Shown: positions 48,728 to 58,090, counted from the first letter of the stretch. The stretch: 64,000 nt of DNA from Kosakonia oryzendophytica (GCF_900094925.1 NZ_FMAY01000008.1:124001-188000); one strand, 5' to 3'. Translations and numbers: made by a program. Notes: generated by a model not told the origin, from the sequence alone.

Positions 48728-49408
48728 TCAGAAAGAATAGGCTACGCCGAGACGGAAACGGGTCTGGCGTTCGTCGGTGTTTTTCACGCCCACGTTGCCC
48801 AATTCAACATACGGAGACCAGTTCTGATCGAGTTTATAAGCCACTTTAGCGTTATATTCGTTTGAATAGGTTTTGTTGTTATCGCGGATAACGTCTTCAG
48901 TGCTCTTGGCATAAACGTAGTTCAGCTCAAAACGGAAATCGCCCAGCGCCCAACCCACCCAGGTATCGAATTTGTTGACTTTATTATCAACGGTATTGGA
49001 ATCCGGGTTACGTGTGTATTCATAACGATAGCGGCCTGCAATATAAACGCCGTTATCAAAGCTGTATTGCACATGCAGATACGGTTTATAAATGGAGTTC
49101 GTATCTTTACTTTCGATATTAAAGCCCGGTGTCAGCGCAAAATTCTTGGTCGCAGCCCAGCGCCAGTTGATCGATTCTTCGTGACCATTCCCCACAATTT
49201 CAGTTAAGGGTTTATCGGCATCATCGCCGCCGGATTTCCATTTCGCTTCAACACCAAAACCCACACCGTTATCAAAACGGTGAGAGACCGCAACACGATC
49301 GGCGTTAGAACCGCTGTCGATGTATTCATGACGTAAGTCGACGGTAACAGCTTGTGATGCGAAGGAAGCGCCAAGGAGTGAAGCAAGAGCCAGAGTTTTC
49401 TTAAACAT
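48728..49408 (-). CDS. kdgM: KdgM-family outer membrane porin
   Basis: A 226-residue protein with a signal peptide (MFKKTLALASLLGASFASQA) and a small beta-barrel pattern of alternating residues, ending in Phe (LGVAYSF), the usual outer-membrane assembly signal. KdgM is the oligogalacturonate-specific porin of pectinolytic enterobacteria. NanC and OmpL are related, so specificity is inferred from the neighbouring pectin genes. A weak KdgR-like sequence (AATGGAACATAATTTTAA on the minus strand, about 49430-49447) lies just before the start. Confidence 0.83.
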   Translation of the reverse strand: MFKKTLALASLLGASFASQAVTVDLRHEYIDSGSNADRVAVSHRFDNGVGFGVEAKWKSGGDDADKPLTEIVGNGHEESINWRWAATKNFALTPGFNIESKDTNSIYKPYLHVQYSFDNGVYIAGRYRYEYTRNPDSNTVDNKVNKFDTWVGWALGDFRFELNYVYAKSTEDVIRDNNKTYSNEYNAKVAYKLDQNWSPYVELGNVGVKNTDERQTRFRLGVAYSF

Positions 49409-49840
49409 GAGTCACCTCAATAATTAAAATTATGTTCCATTTTTATGGAATTACATTTTATTTTTTCGGTAACTTTATTTTAGTGATCTCGATCGTAAAT
49501 AATTACACGGAACTGAACTATCTATAACGACGTGATGAATATCAATTTATTTGCCGCTTTTCCGATAAAAAACAAGGGCAAGATCACACCAATTTTTTAT
49601 TAACCGAGAAGTTACAATTGGAAATACAACTTAAAAACACAATTAAAAACAGCCATATACAAAATGAATTATATAATAATAAGCATGCTTACCTTGTACA
49701 ATGACAATGGTAACGGTGGCAACAATACAATTGTGGTAAATTTAAAGTGTGTTTTCTAATTAGGGGAAATGATTATTAGAGGCAGCCGAAAAGGTTTTAA
49801 TTTAATTGAAACACCGCCTGAGATCACCATCACAAATAAT
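49409..49840. other. AT-rich gap upstream of the KdgM-type porin gene
   Basis: These 432 bases hold no credible gene. The sequence is much richer in A and T than the flanking genes, with runs such as AATTATATAATAATAAGC. It must contain the porin promoter. A half KdgR-like sequence (GTGTTTCAATT on the minus strand, near 49805) lies too far upstream to be a simple operator. H-NS silencing would fit the composition, but this is inference. Confidence 0.5.
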
Positions 49841-49868
49841 AAAGCCTTCCCGGAGGAAGGCTTTATTT
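49841..49868 (-). terminator. yqeF terminator
   Basis: AAAGCCTTCC/GGAAGGCTTT forms a ten-base-pair stem with a short loop and an ATTATT tail on the minus strand, 16 bases after the yqeF stop. Confidence 0.8.
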
Positions 49869-49884
49869 GACTTAAAAGAGGAGA

Positions 49885-51066
49885 TCAATCGCGTTCAATA
49901 GCCAGCGCCACGCCCTGACCACCGCCAATGCATAATGTCGCCAGCCCTTTGCGCGCGTTGCGCTTTTGCATCTCGTGCACCAGGGAAACCAGAATACGGC
50001 AACCGGATGCGCCAATCGGATGACCCAACGCGATCGCGCCACCGTTGACATTGACGCGTTTCTCGTCCCATTCGAGGACCTTCCCCACCGACAACGCTTG
50101 CGCCGCGTAGGCTTCGTTCGCTTCAATCAGGTCAACATCATTTAACTGCCAGCCTGCACGATCCAGACAACGTCGCATCGCATAGACGGGCGCGATCCCC
50201 ATCAACGCCGGATCAACGCCAACGCTGGCAAATGCCCGAATACGCGCCAGCACCGGCAGATTCATCGCCTGCGCTTTGTTCTCGCTCATCATCAATACTG
50301 CCGCCGCGCCATCATTCAATGGCGAAGCGTTACCGGCGGTGACCGAGCCACTCACGCCAAAAGCCGGAGACAATCTTGCCAACGCTTCGGCACTGGGATC
50401 GGTACGCGGCTGTTCATCAGTATCAACAATCACCGCCCGACCATCTGCGGCAATCGCGTTCACCGGTACAATCTCAGCACGAAAGCGACCTGAATCAATG
50501 GCCGCGCGCGCTTTATGCTGGGAACGGAGTGCCCATTCATCCTGATGTTCGCGGCTGATGCCATACTCGCGCGCCAGATTTTCCGCCGTCATTCCCATAT
50601 GGTAATCGTTGAACGCATCCCACAGCCCGTCGTGCACCAGACTATCAATCAGTTGGCTATTGCCCAGCGGCGCACCGGTTCGGCTGTCGGTGAGCACATG
50701 CGGCGCACGACTCATATTTTCCTGGCCGCCTGCAATCACCACATCTGCCTCGCCACACTGAATAGCCTGCGAGGCCAGATGCAGGGCTTTTAGCCCTGAA
50801 CCGCAAACATCGTTAATGGTGATGGCGGAAACGGTATTCGGTAACCCACCTTTAATAGCCGACTGGCGCGCAGGATTTTGCCCGGCTCCGGCAGTTAACA
50901 CCTGGCCCAGGATCACTTCATCAATATCCTGTGGCTGCACACCGCTGCGTTCCACCAACGCCTGCACTACCAGACTACCGAGCTCAACGGCGGAGTGGCG
51001 CGACAAGGCCCCCTGAAAACAGCCGATTGGCGTGCGGACAGCCCCCACGATCACGACATCTTTCAT
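49885..51066 (-). CDS. yqeF: YqeF, acetyl-CoA acetyltransferase (thiolase)
   Basis: A 393-residue thiolase that condenses or cleaves acyl-CoA at the beta-keto position. Catalytic Cys in NDVCGSGLKALH (near residue 88), His in GGAIALGHPIGASG and the second Cys in CIGGGQG are present. The start MKDVVIVGAVRTPIG at 51066 has GGAGG upstream and matches E. coli YqeF. A longer frame to 51108 is rejected. In E. coli this gene is next to kduI. Its physiological substrate is not known. Confidence 0.93.
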   Translation of the reverse strand: MKDVVIVGAVRTPIGCFQGALSRHSAVELGSLVVQALVERSGVQPQDIDEVILGQVLTAGAGQNPARQSAIKGGLPNTVSAITINDVCGSGLKALHLASQAIQCGEADVVIAGGQENMSRAPHVLTDSRTGAPLGNSQLIDSLVHDGLWDAFNDYHMGMTAENLAREYGISREHQDEWALRSQHKARAAIDSGRFRAEIVPVNAIAADGRAVIVDTDEQPRTDPSAEALARLSPAFGVSGSVTAGNASPLNDGAAAVLMMSENKAQAMNLPVLARIRAFASVGVDPALMGIAPVYAMRRCLDRAGWQLNDVDLIEANEAYAAQALSVGKVLEWDEKRVNVNGGAIALGHPIGASGCRILVSLVHEMQKRNARKGLATLCIGGGQGVALAIERD

Positions 51067-51217
51067 CTCTACCTCCGCCCTGGAATGAACCTGGCAATAG
51101 TAGTGCATTGTTAATGAGTGTTAACAAGGTTGTTTAAAATTGGTGATATTAATCACAAGGAAATAATGGACCAGAAACGGTGGAAATAAAGAAGGAGGAG
51201 GAGAAAACGGCGCTACA

Positions 51218-51244
51218 GGCGCGCGGCCAGAACAGCCGCGCGCC
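51218..51244 (-). terminator. GC-rich hairpin after the MetQ-like gene
   Basis: GGCGCGCGGC pairs perfectly with GCCGCGCGCC around a seven-base loop just after the stop codon. The T run comes about ten bases later (GTTTTC), so termination efficiency is uncertain. Confidence 0.5.
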
Positions 51245-51251
51245 AGAAGGA

Positions 51252-52064
51252 TCAATTATTAACCGGGATCACCGCACCTTTATATTTGGTGCGGATCCAC
51301 TCCTGAATCTCTTTGGAGTGCAGCACGTTCACCAGCGCAACGATATCTTTCTTCTTCTCATCACCACGATGAACGGTAATGATGTTCGCGTACGGGTTGT
51401 TTTCACCGCTCTCTACCGCAATCGGATCGTGTACCGGATCCAGGCCAGCATCGATCGCGTAGTTGGCGTTGATCACTACCGCGTCGCCTTCATCGTTGTT
51501 GTACATCTGCGGCAGCAGCGCCGCTTCAACGTTCGGCAGGAATTTCAGTTTTTTCGGGTTATCCACGATGTCGTCAATACGGGCAGTAACTTTATCCACA
51601 CCCGGTTTCAGCTTGATCACGCCCGCTTTTTCAAAGATGGACAGAATACGCCCCTCTTCGGAGACCGCATCACGCATGATGATCTTGCCGCCTTGCGGCA
51701 GATCTTTCAGCGACTTGTATTTTTTAGAGTAAATACCAATCGGCTCAATATGAATCGCGCCCGCACTCACAAAATCATAGGTCTTGTCGCCTGCATGGTC
51801 TTTGATCACGCTGTTCAGGTACGGGATGTGCTGGAAGTAGTTGGCATCCAGTTCACGGCTGGCCAGCGCAGTGTTCGGCAGGATGTAATCCTGGAACGGT
51901 TTAATTTCCAGATCGATGCCCTGTTTCGCCAGAATCGGTTTCGCCTGCTCCAGAATTTCAGCATGCGGCACATTAGATGCGCCAACGATCAGCGTGTCCG
52001 CCCAGGAAGAGAAGCTCAGAACGCTCAGGGTGGCTGCGGCAATCAGTGTCAGTGTTTTTTTCAT
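51252..52064 (-). CDS. MetQ/NlpA-type substrate-binding protein without lipobox
   Basis: A 270-residue periplasmic binding protein of the MetQ family (LIVGASNVPHAEIL, EIKPFQDYILPN, FEKAGVIKLKPGVD, NANYAIDAGLDP). A normal Sec signal peptide ends at SSWA before DTLIVG. There is no lipobox cysteine, although E. coli MetQ is a lipoprotein, so this one should be soluble. The start at 52064 was preferred over an in-frame TTG at 52079. It follows the permease gene by 18 bases. Methionine or a related sulfur compound is the likely substrate. Confidence 0.85.
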   Translation of the reverse strand: MKKTLTLIAAATLSVLSFSSWADTLIVGASNVPHAEILEQAKPILAKQGIDLEIKPFQDYILPNTALASRELDANYFQHIPYLNSVIKDHAGDKTYDFVSAGAIHIEPIGIYSKKYKSLKDLPQGGKIIMRDAVSEEGRILSIFEKAGVIKLKPGVDKVTARIDDIVDNPKKLKFLPNVEAALLPQMYNNDEGDAVVINANYAIDAGLDPVHDPIAVESGENNPYANIITVHRGDEKKKDIVALVNVLHSKEIQEWIRTKYKGAVIPVNN

Positions 52065-52082
52065 GATGGTGGTTTCCAATAA

Positions 52083-52751
52083 TTATCGTTTATCTAACAG
52101 AGAAGTCATCACGTCGCCGCAGAACTGGATGATGAAGACGATGATCAGGATAGTCACCGTCGCCACCAGCGTGACGTCGTTGTGGTTTCGCTGGAATCCT
52201 TCCAGATAAGCAAGGTTGCCCAACCCGCCTGCGCCGATAACTCCGGCCATGGCGCTGTAGCTCACCAGCGCTATCAGCGTCACGGTAATACCGGACACCA
52301 GCGCAGGTGATGATTCAGGTAATAACACCCGAAAGATCAGTGTGCTCAGACGCGCGCCCATTGAACGCGTCGCCTCAATCACCCCTTTATCCACTTCGCG
52401 TAGCGCAATCTCGACCAGACGCGCATAAAACGGCGCAGCACCGACAATCAATGCGGGCAGTGCCGCATTAGCGCCGAGAATGGTGCCAACCAGCGCCTTG
52501 GTAAACGGGATCAATAACACAATCAAAATGATAAACGGGATCGAGCGGAAGACGTTCACCAGAATCGAGATGATGCTGTACAACGCACGGTTCTGAAACA
52601 GACCGCCACGCGCAGTCAGAAACAGCGCCAAACCAAGCACAATCCCCAGCACAAACGTCGCCGCGCCTGACAGTGCCGTCATATATAACGTCTCTTGCGT
52701 GGCGGCCCAGAGTTGCTCCCATTTCAGATGGGGGAAAAATGACTCAGCCAT
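52083..52751 (-). CDS. MetI-type ABC transporter permease
   Basis: A 222-residue permease with five helices, close to MetI of the methionine importer. The motif that contacts the ATPase is seen as GVIEATRSMGA near residue 123, and GVIGAGGLGNLAY near residue 180 is typical of MetI. It overlaps the ATPase gene by eight bases. As a second Met-type system in a cluster with transsulfuration genes, it is probably a paralogue of the housekeeping metNIQ. Confidence 0.87.
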   Translation of the reverse strand: MAESFFPHLKWEQLWAATQETLYMTALSGAATFVLGIVLGLALFLTARGGLFQNRALYSIISILVNVFRSIPFIILIVLLIPFTKALVGTILGANAALPALIVGAAPFYARLVEIALREVDKGVIEATRSMGARLSTLIFRVLLPESSPALVSGITVTLIALVSYSAMAGVIGAGGLGNLAYLEGFQRNHNDVTLVATVTILIIVFIIQFCGDVMTSLLDKR

Positions 52752-53766
52752 GCGTTACCACCTCGCTTTCAATCTCGCTGTTGCGTAAGTCGGCGAGGAT
52801 ATTGTTCAGTTGTTCCGGGGTCGCCACCACGTGCACCCATAATTGTCCAAACACACCGTGCGCTGTTTGCGACATTTTGCCGTGCAGAATATTGAACGGC
52901 AGGCCATAGCGCAGGGTCAGTTCTCCCACAATCGGCTGGTGCGTATTGTGGCCAGTAAAGGTCAACTTAATGACGGCACCGCCCAGGTCGCTGCTCAGTT
53001 CCGGATTAAACGCCTCGTCTTCTTTATACTGGCTGACCTGACGTACAAACTGCTGGGTGATCGGTTTTTGCGGGTGAGTAAAAACACTTAACACATCGCC
53101 CTCTTCCACCACCTGACCATTCTCCATCACCGCCACGCGGTCGCAGATTTTGCGTACCACATGCATTTCATGGGTGATCAATACAATGGTCAGTTTGAAG
53201 CGACGATTAATATCCAGCAGCAGATCGAGAATCTGGTCGGTCGTCTGCGGATCCAGCGCCGACGTTGCTTCATCACACAACAGCACATCCGGATTGTTCG
53301 CCAGTGCACGAGCAATACCGACGCGCTGTTTCTGCCCACCGCTCAATTGCGACGGATAGGCGTTTTCGCGACCTTTCAGCCCCACCAGCTCAATCAGTTC
53401 CGCTACACGTGCGGTGATTTTCGCTTTCGGCGCACCGGCAATCTGCATAGAAAAGGCGATGTTTTCGCTGACCGTGCGCGACCACAATAAATTGAAGTGC
53501 TGGAACACCATGCTGATCTTCAGACGCGCCTGGCGCAGCGCTTCGCCCCGCGCGGTGGCGATATCCTGCCCATTGATCACGACGCTGCCGGAGGTGGGCT
53601 TTTCCAGCCCGTTCAGTAAACGGATCAGCGTACTTTTCCCGGCGCCGCTGTAGCCGATAATCCCGTAAATTTGCCCCTGCTCAACGGTCAGATTGACGCT
53701 GTCGACAGCAGTAATCGATGCCTTTCCCTGGTCGAAAATCTTAGAAATATTCCTGAGAACGATCAT
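52744..53766 (-). CDS. MetN-type ABC transporter ATPase
   Basis: A 340-residue ATPase. Walker A is GYSGAGKST (residues 38-46), the signature is LSGGQKQRVGIARAL, and Walker B is VLLCDEATSALD. The C-terminal NIL domain (residues 270-335), which senses methionine in MetN, is present. It is the first gene of the importer operon and divergent from the cystathionine beta-synthase gene. Confidence 0.9.
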   Translation of the reverse strand: MIVLRNISKIFDQGKASITAVDSVNLTVEQGQIYGIIGYSGAGKSTLIRLLNGLEKPTSGSVVINGQDIATARGEALRQARLKISMVFQHFNLLWSRTVSENIAFSMQIAGAPKAKITARVAELIELVGLKGRENAYPSQLSGGQKQRVGIARALANNPDVLLCDEATSALDPQTTDQILDLLLDINRRFKLTIVLITHEMHVVRKICDRVAVMENGQVVEEGDVLSVFTHPQKPITQQFVRQVSQYKEDEAFNPELSSDLGGAVIKLTFTGHNTHQPIVGELTLRYGLPFNILHGKMSQTAHGVFGQLWVHVVATPEQLNNILADLRNSEIESEVVTHG

Positions 53767-54160
53767 GCGTTGGTGTTTCCGTCTGGCAGTTTAGCGGTAT
53801 GGATGTCCAGACGATAATAATCACCCGTAGTGATATTTCAAATAACCAAATGGACATTATTTATAACTAAAAGCGCTAAACGGCAGAAAAAGCGGGATTT
53901 TTCGAAAAGGATTTATTTCGCATTACATTGCCAAAAAACGCATAACTCCAGCGAACAGAACGGAAAAAGTGCATGAAATCAGCGCTAAAACACCTTTTTT
54001 GGCTATCAACACATCCGGACGACTATACGGCTCTCCGTCCCGACGGCCAAACAGAGCTTTATATTTCCGTTTGTTCTAAACGACAAATAAAGATTCTTTA
54101 AAAGAGAAAAATGGCAGACCTATCATCCGCCCATCACGATTTTCTACGGATGAACACACA
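53767..54160. promoter_or_regulatory. Divergent regulatory gap with inverted repeat
   Basis: These 394 bases separate the importer and mtcB-like genes. CGTCTGG at 53780-53786 and CCAGACG at 53807-53813 form an inverted repeat 20 bases apart in the importer leader. No convincing MetJ box (tandem AGACGTCT) was found. An AT-rich stretch near 53840-53870 may hold the promoters. Regulation by a sulfur regulator such as CysB is possible but not shown. Confidence 0.45.
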
Positions 54161-55531
54161 ATGTCTGTCTTCCATTCAGTAACCGAATTGATCGGCCAAA
54201 CACCGCTGCTGCAACTGCATAAACTCGACAGTGGCCCATGCGAATTATTTCTCAAACTCGAAAACCAAAACCCAGGCGGATCGATCAAAGATCGGGTCGC
54301 TCTGTCGATGATCAATGAAGCCGAACGGTTAGGTCTGCTCTCGCCTGGCGGCACCATTATTGAAGCCACTGCGGGAAATACGGGGCTCGGGCTGGCGTTG
54401 ATTGCGGCGCAAAAAGGGTACTCGCTGGTGCTGGTCGTGCCGGACAAAATGAGCCGTGAGAAGATTTTTCATCTGCGCGCATTGGGTGCAAATGTGGTGC
54501 TCACCCGCTCTGACGTCAACAAAGGGCACCCGGCCTATTATCAGGACTATGCCCAACGTCTGGCGCTCGAAACACCGGGCGCATTTTATATTGATCAGTT
54601 TAATAACCCGGCCAATCCCCAGGCGCACACTACCACCACCGCGCCGGAGATTTACCACCAGCTTGACGGCAATATCGACGCCATCGTCGTGGGCGTGGGT
54701 TCCGGCGGCACGTTGGGTGGGTTACAAGCCTGGTTTGCCGAACACTCGCCGCACACCAAATTTGTGCTGGCGGATCCGGCAGGTTCCATTCTGGCCGACC
54801 ATGTCGAAAGCGGTCATTACGGTGAACCCGGCTCATGGTTGGTTGAAGGGATTGGCGAAGATTTTATTCCGCCGCTGGCGCATATCGATGGCGTGAAACA
54901 GGCATTTCGCGTCACCGACCGCGAGGCCTTCGCCACCGCACGGGATCTCCTGCAACAGGAGGGCATTCTGGCAGGATCGTCTACCGGCACGCTGCTGAAC
55001 GCGGCACTGCGTTACTGCCGGGCGCAAACCACGCCAAAGCGCGTGGTCACGTTCGCCTGTGACAGCGGCAATAAATACCTGTCGAAAATGTTCAATGACG
55101 ACTGGATGCGCCAGCAAGGTCTGCTCACCCGCCCATCGAGCGGTGACCTGACCGATTTTATCGCGCTGCGTCACGATGAAGGCGCGACGGTCACCGCCGC
55201 ACCGCAAGACAGCCTTGCCGCAGTACTGGCACGCATGCGTTTGTATGACATTTCGCAGTTACCGGTGCTGGAAAAAGGTCACGTGGTCGGGATTGTTGAT
55301 GAGTGGGATTTGATAAGCCACGTGCGTGGCGACAGTGCGCGTTTTTCCCTGCCGGTGAAAGAAGCGATGACCCGCAACGTTGAAATTCTTGATAAGCATG
55401 CTCCGGAGAGCGCGCTGTACGCCATTTTCGATCGCGGCCTGGTGGCGGTGATCGCTGACAACGGCCATTTTGTCGGCCTTGTCACCCGCAGCGACGTCCT
55501 CACCACCTGGCGCAACCGCCTTGAACAATAA
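54161..55531 (+). CDS. mtcB: Cystathionine beta-synthase (MtcB-like)
   Basis: A 456-residue PLP enzyme that joins homocysteine and serine to cystathionine. The PLP lysine is in NPGGSIKDRVAL (near residue 42) and a GSGGTLGG phosphate loop follows near residue 183. Two C-terminal CBS motifs (residues 345-450) are present, as in eukaryotic-type enzymes. It is followed after 19 bases by a cystathionine gamma-lyase gene, the order described for mtcBC (methionine-to-cysteine) in Klebsiella. E. coli lacks this pathway. Confidence 0.88.
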   Translation: MSVFHSVTELIGQTPLLQLHKLDSGPCELFLKLENQNPGGSIKDRVALSMINEAERLGLLSPGGTIIEATAGNTGLGLALIAAQKGYSLVLVVPDKMSREKIFHLRALGANVVLTRSDVNKGHPAYYQDYAQRLALETPGAFYIDQFNNPANPQAHTTTTAPEIYHQLDGNIDAIVVGVGSGGTLGGLQAWFAEHSPHTKFVLADPAGSILADHVESGHYGEPGSWLVEGIGEDFIPPLAHIDGVKQAFRVTDREAFATARDLLQQEGILAGSSTGTLLNAALRYCRAQTTPKRVVTFACDSGNKYLSKMFNDDWMRQQGLLTRPSSGDLTDFIALRHDEGATVTAAPQDSLAAVLARMRLYDISQLPVLEKGHVVGIVDEWDLISHVRGDSARFSLPVKEAMTRNVEILDKHAPESALYAIFDRGLVAVIADNGHFVGLVTRSDVLTTWRNRLEQ

Positions 55532-55550
55532 AGAACAAAAGGAAAAGAGA

Positions 55551-56693
55551 GTGAAAACACTGGCAACGCAGAGTGTCCATAGCGGCACATTCAACGACCA
55601 ACACGGCGCAGTCATGCCGCCAATTTACGCCACGTCAACCTTCGCCCAACCCGCGCCAGGTCAGCACACCGGGTATGAATATTCGCGCAGCGGCAACCCG
55701 ACGCGCCATGCGCTGGAAACCGCTATTGCTGAACTGGAAGGCGGCACGCGCGGCTATGCCTTTGCATCTGGCCTCGCCAGTATTTCAACCGTGCTTGAAC
55801 TGCTGGATAAAGAGAGTCACCTGGTGGCTGTCGATGATGTCTACGGCGGCACCTACCGCCTGATTGAAAATGTTCGCCGCCGGAGCGCCGGGTTACGGGT
55901 CAGTTGGGTAAAGCCCGACGATCTCGCCGGGCTGGAAGCCGCCATCCGACCGGACACGCGCATGATTTGGGTGGAAACGCCCACGAATCCGCTGCTAAAA
56001 CTGGCGGATCTGGCGGCCATTGCCACTATCGCCAAACGGCATAATGTGCTGAGCGTGGCGGATAACACGTTTGCGTCCCCGGTGATCCACCGCCCACTGG
56101 AGTTGGGGTTCGATATTGTGGTGCACTCCGCCACGAAATACCTGAACGGACACTCCGATGTGGTGGCCGGGCTGGCGGTGGTGGGTGACAACCCGGCGCT
56201 TGCCGAGAAACTGGGCTATTTGCAAAACGCCATCGGCGGCGTACTCGATCCCTTCAGTAGCTTCCTGACGCTGCGTGGGATCCGAACCCTGGCGCTGCGC
56301 GTGGAACGACACAGCAGCAACGCGTTAGCGCTCGCACGCTGGCTGGAGCAACAGCCGCAGGTGGAAAAAGTGTGGTTCCCGTGGCTGGAGTCACACCCGC
56401 AGTACGCGCTTGCGCGTCAGCAGATGGCGCTACCGGGCGGCATGATATCGGTGGTGATCAAAGGCGATGATGCGCGGGCGACGACCATCATCAACAAATT
56501 GACGTTATTTACCCTGGCGGAAAGCCTTGGCGGTGTGGAAAGCCTGGTAAGTCAGCCTTTTAGCATGACCCATGCCTCCATTCCGCTGGAACAACGGCTG
56601 GCCAACGGTATTACGCCGCAACTGATCCGTCTGTCGGTAGGCATTGAAGACGAAAACGATCTGATTGCAGACTGGCGGCAGGCATTGCTGTAA
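55551..56693 (+). CDS. mtcC: Cystathionine gamma-lyase (MtcC-like)
   Basis: A 380-residue enzyme of the Cys/Met-metabolism PLP family. The PLP lysine is in VHSATKYLNGHSD and the N-terminal YEYSRSGNPTR binds the PLP phosphate. It would split cystathionine to cysteine, ammonia and 2-oxobutyrate. The GTG start at 55551 is nine bases after AGGAAA; the frame that runs back to 55470 overlaps mtcB and is rejected. Sequence alone does not exclude gamma-synthase or methionine gamma-lyase, but the partner gene favours the lyase. Confidence 0.86.
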   Translation: MKTLATQSVHSGTFNDQHGAVMPPIYATSTFAQPAPGQHTGYEYSRSGNPTRHALETAIAELEGGTRGYAFASGLASISTVLELLDKESHLVAVDDVYGGTYRLIENVRRRSAGLRVSWVKPDDLAGLEAAIRPDTRMIWVETPTNPLLKLADLAAIATIAKRHNVLSVADNTFASPVIHRPLELGFDIVVHSATKYLNGHSDVVAGLAVVGDNPALAEKLGYLQNAIGGVLDPFSSFLTLRGIRTLALRVERHSSNALALARWLEQQPQVEKVWFPWLESHPQYALARQQMALPGGMISVVIKGDDARATTIINKLTLFTLAESLGGVESLVSQPFSMTHASIPLEQRLANGITPQLIRLSVGIEDENDLIADWRQALL

Positions 56694-56701
56694 ACCGGAG
56701 A

Positions 56702-56741
56702 GCCCCACCGCGTCAGCACATCGGCGCAGGCGCGGTGGGGC
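56702..56741. terminator. Hairpin between convergent mtcC and diguanylate cyclase genes
   Basis: GCCCCACCGCG pairs perfectly with CGCGGTGGGGC around an 18-base loop, in the 74-base gap between the two stops. There is no T tract on either side. Confidence 0.45.
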
Positions 56742-56767
56742 GTTGCCACCACGGACGATGTGCAAAT

Positions 56768-58090
56768 TCAGGGAACGGTGTAGGCATCCCGCGCGGAAAC
56801 CACCTGATTGCGACCCTGTTTTTTAGCCGCATAGAGCGCGGTATCAGCCAGGTGGATCAACCCACTGGCAATCATATGCAGCGGTTTATCCTCAATAGAG
56901 ATTTGCTTGCCATGCAGGGTTGCCACGCCGATGCTGATGGTCAAATAACCGGTCGGACTGGCATGGTGCGGTAACGCCAGCGCATTAATATTGCTGCGCA
57001 CCACTTCCGCCACACCCAGCGCCTGCACCAGATCGGTACCGGGCAAAATAATCAGAAACTCTTCACCGCCGTAACGGCTGACATTATCGCCGCTACGCAG
57101 GCGCGACGACGTAAGAGTTTTGGCAACAATGCGCAAACAGTCGTCCCCCGCCTGATGACCGTGGGTATCGTTGTAGTTTTTGAAGTAATCAATATCCGCC
57201 AGACAGACTGATAGCGGGAAATCGTCCTGCATGGCGCGGGTGATCTCCGCCACCAGGCACTCATCCATATAGCGGCGATTAAACAACCCGGTCAGATGAT
57301 CGTGCTGCGCATATTGTTGCAGCACTTTGTTGGCACTCGCCAGTTTCTGCTCGGCGTGACGGCGCTCGGTAATATCCACCCAGGTCACCGACAGACCGAT
57401 AACATTGTCCATCGCATCGCGAACCGGCACCGATTGAATGTCGTAGCAGCGATCAAACCAGCCCAGTTCTCGTGAAGGCAACGTTTCTCCGCCATCCGCC
57501 AGTTCAAAGTCCGTACGAAAGAAGTGCCAGTACTCTGGCATCAGGCTCTGGAAATGGATCTCCGCACCGTGCGGCGCGCGTTCTCCCAACAGCTTTGCCA
57601 TCGCTTTATTGGACATCACCAGCCGCCCCTGGCGATCGATCATGCAGAGCGCCACCGGGGTGGTTTCATAGATTGTCTCCAGTTGCAGGACGCGCTCGCC
57701 AAGCGTGGAAATGTTGCGGTCGATCCCACGGTACCCGCACAGTTCACCGTTATCGTCAAACAGCGGAATACCGCTGGTTTCCAGCACCACAATGGTTCCA
57801 TCAGCACGCTGGTTACGGTTTACCAGCCCGGAAAACGCGCGCTTCTCCATCACGATAGCGCCAAAAGCGCCGGCAACGCGTTCGGCTTCGCCCGGTGGCA
57901 TAAAATCAAAGGGGGTTTTGCCAATCACCTCTTCCGGTGGCACACCCAGCAGCTCCGTCACCACATCGGAAGACCAGGTATAACGCCCCTGAGCATCCAC
58001 TTCCCAAACCCAATCTGAATTATTATTGAGCAACTCAAAGAGATGCTTAACGTCTTCATCCCTGTGGTCTGTCCGTCTTTTTTCACTCAT
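56768..58090 (-). CDS. PAS-PAS-GGDEF diguanylate cyclase
   Basis: A 440-residue soluble signalling enzyme. Two PAS domains (about residues 10-130 and 135-255; motifs WEVDAQGRYTWSS and LCMIDRQGRLVMSNKAM) precede a GGDEF domain. The active site is RYGGEEF near residue 344. The inhibitory I-site RxxD (RSGD) lies five residues before it, so the enzyme should make c-di-GMP and be subject to product inhibition. No transmembrane segment is seen. It may feed the nearby cellulose operon, but the gene is 3 kb away. Confidence 0.9.
   Translation of the reverse strand: MSEKRRTDHRDEDVKHLFELLNNNSDWVWEVDAQGRYTWSSDVVTELLGVPPEEVIGKTPFDFMPPGEAERVAGAFGAIVMEKRAFSGLVNRNQRADGTIVVLETSGIPLFDDNGELCGYRGIDRNISTLGERVLQLETIYETTPVALCMIDRQGRLVMSNKAMAKLLGERAPHGAEIHFQSLMPEYWHFFRTDFELADGGETLPSRELGWFDRCYDIQSVPVRDAMDNVIGLSVTWVDITERRHAEQKLASANKVLQQYAQHDHLTGLFNRRYMDECLVAEITRAMQDDFPLSVCLADIDYFKNYNDTHGHQAGDDCLRIVAKTLTSSRLRSGDNVSRYGGEEFLIILPGTDLVQALGVAEVVRSNINALALPHHASPTGYLTISIGVATLHGKQISIEDKPLHMIASGLIHLADTALYAAKKQGRNQVVSARDAYTVP

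Noticed and set aside
53767-54160. MetJ boxes in the divergent importer / mtcB gap.
   Set aside because: Fragments such as CCAGACG occur, but no tandem pair of AGACGTCT-like octamers was found.
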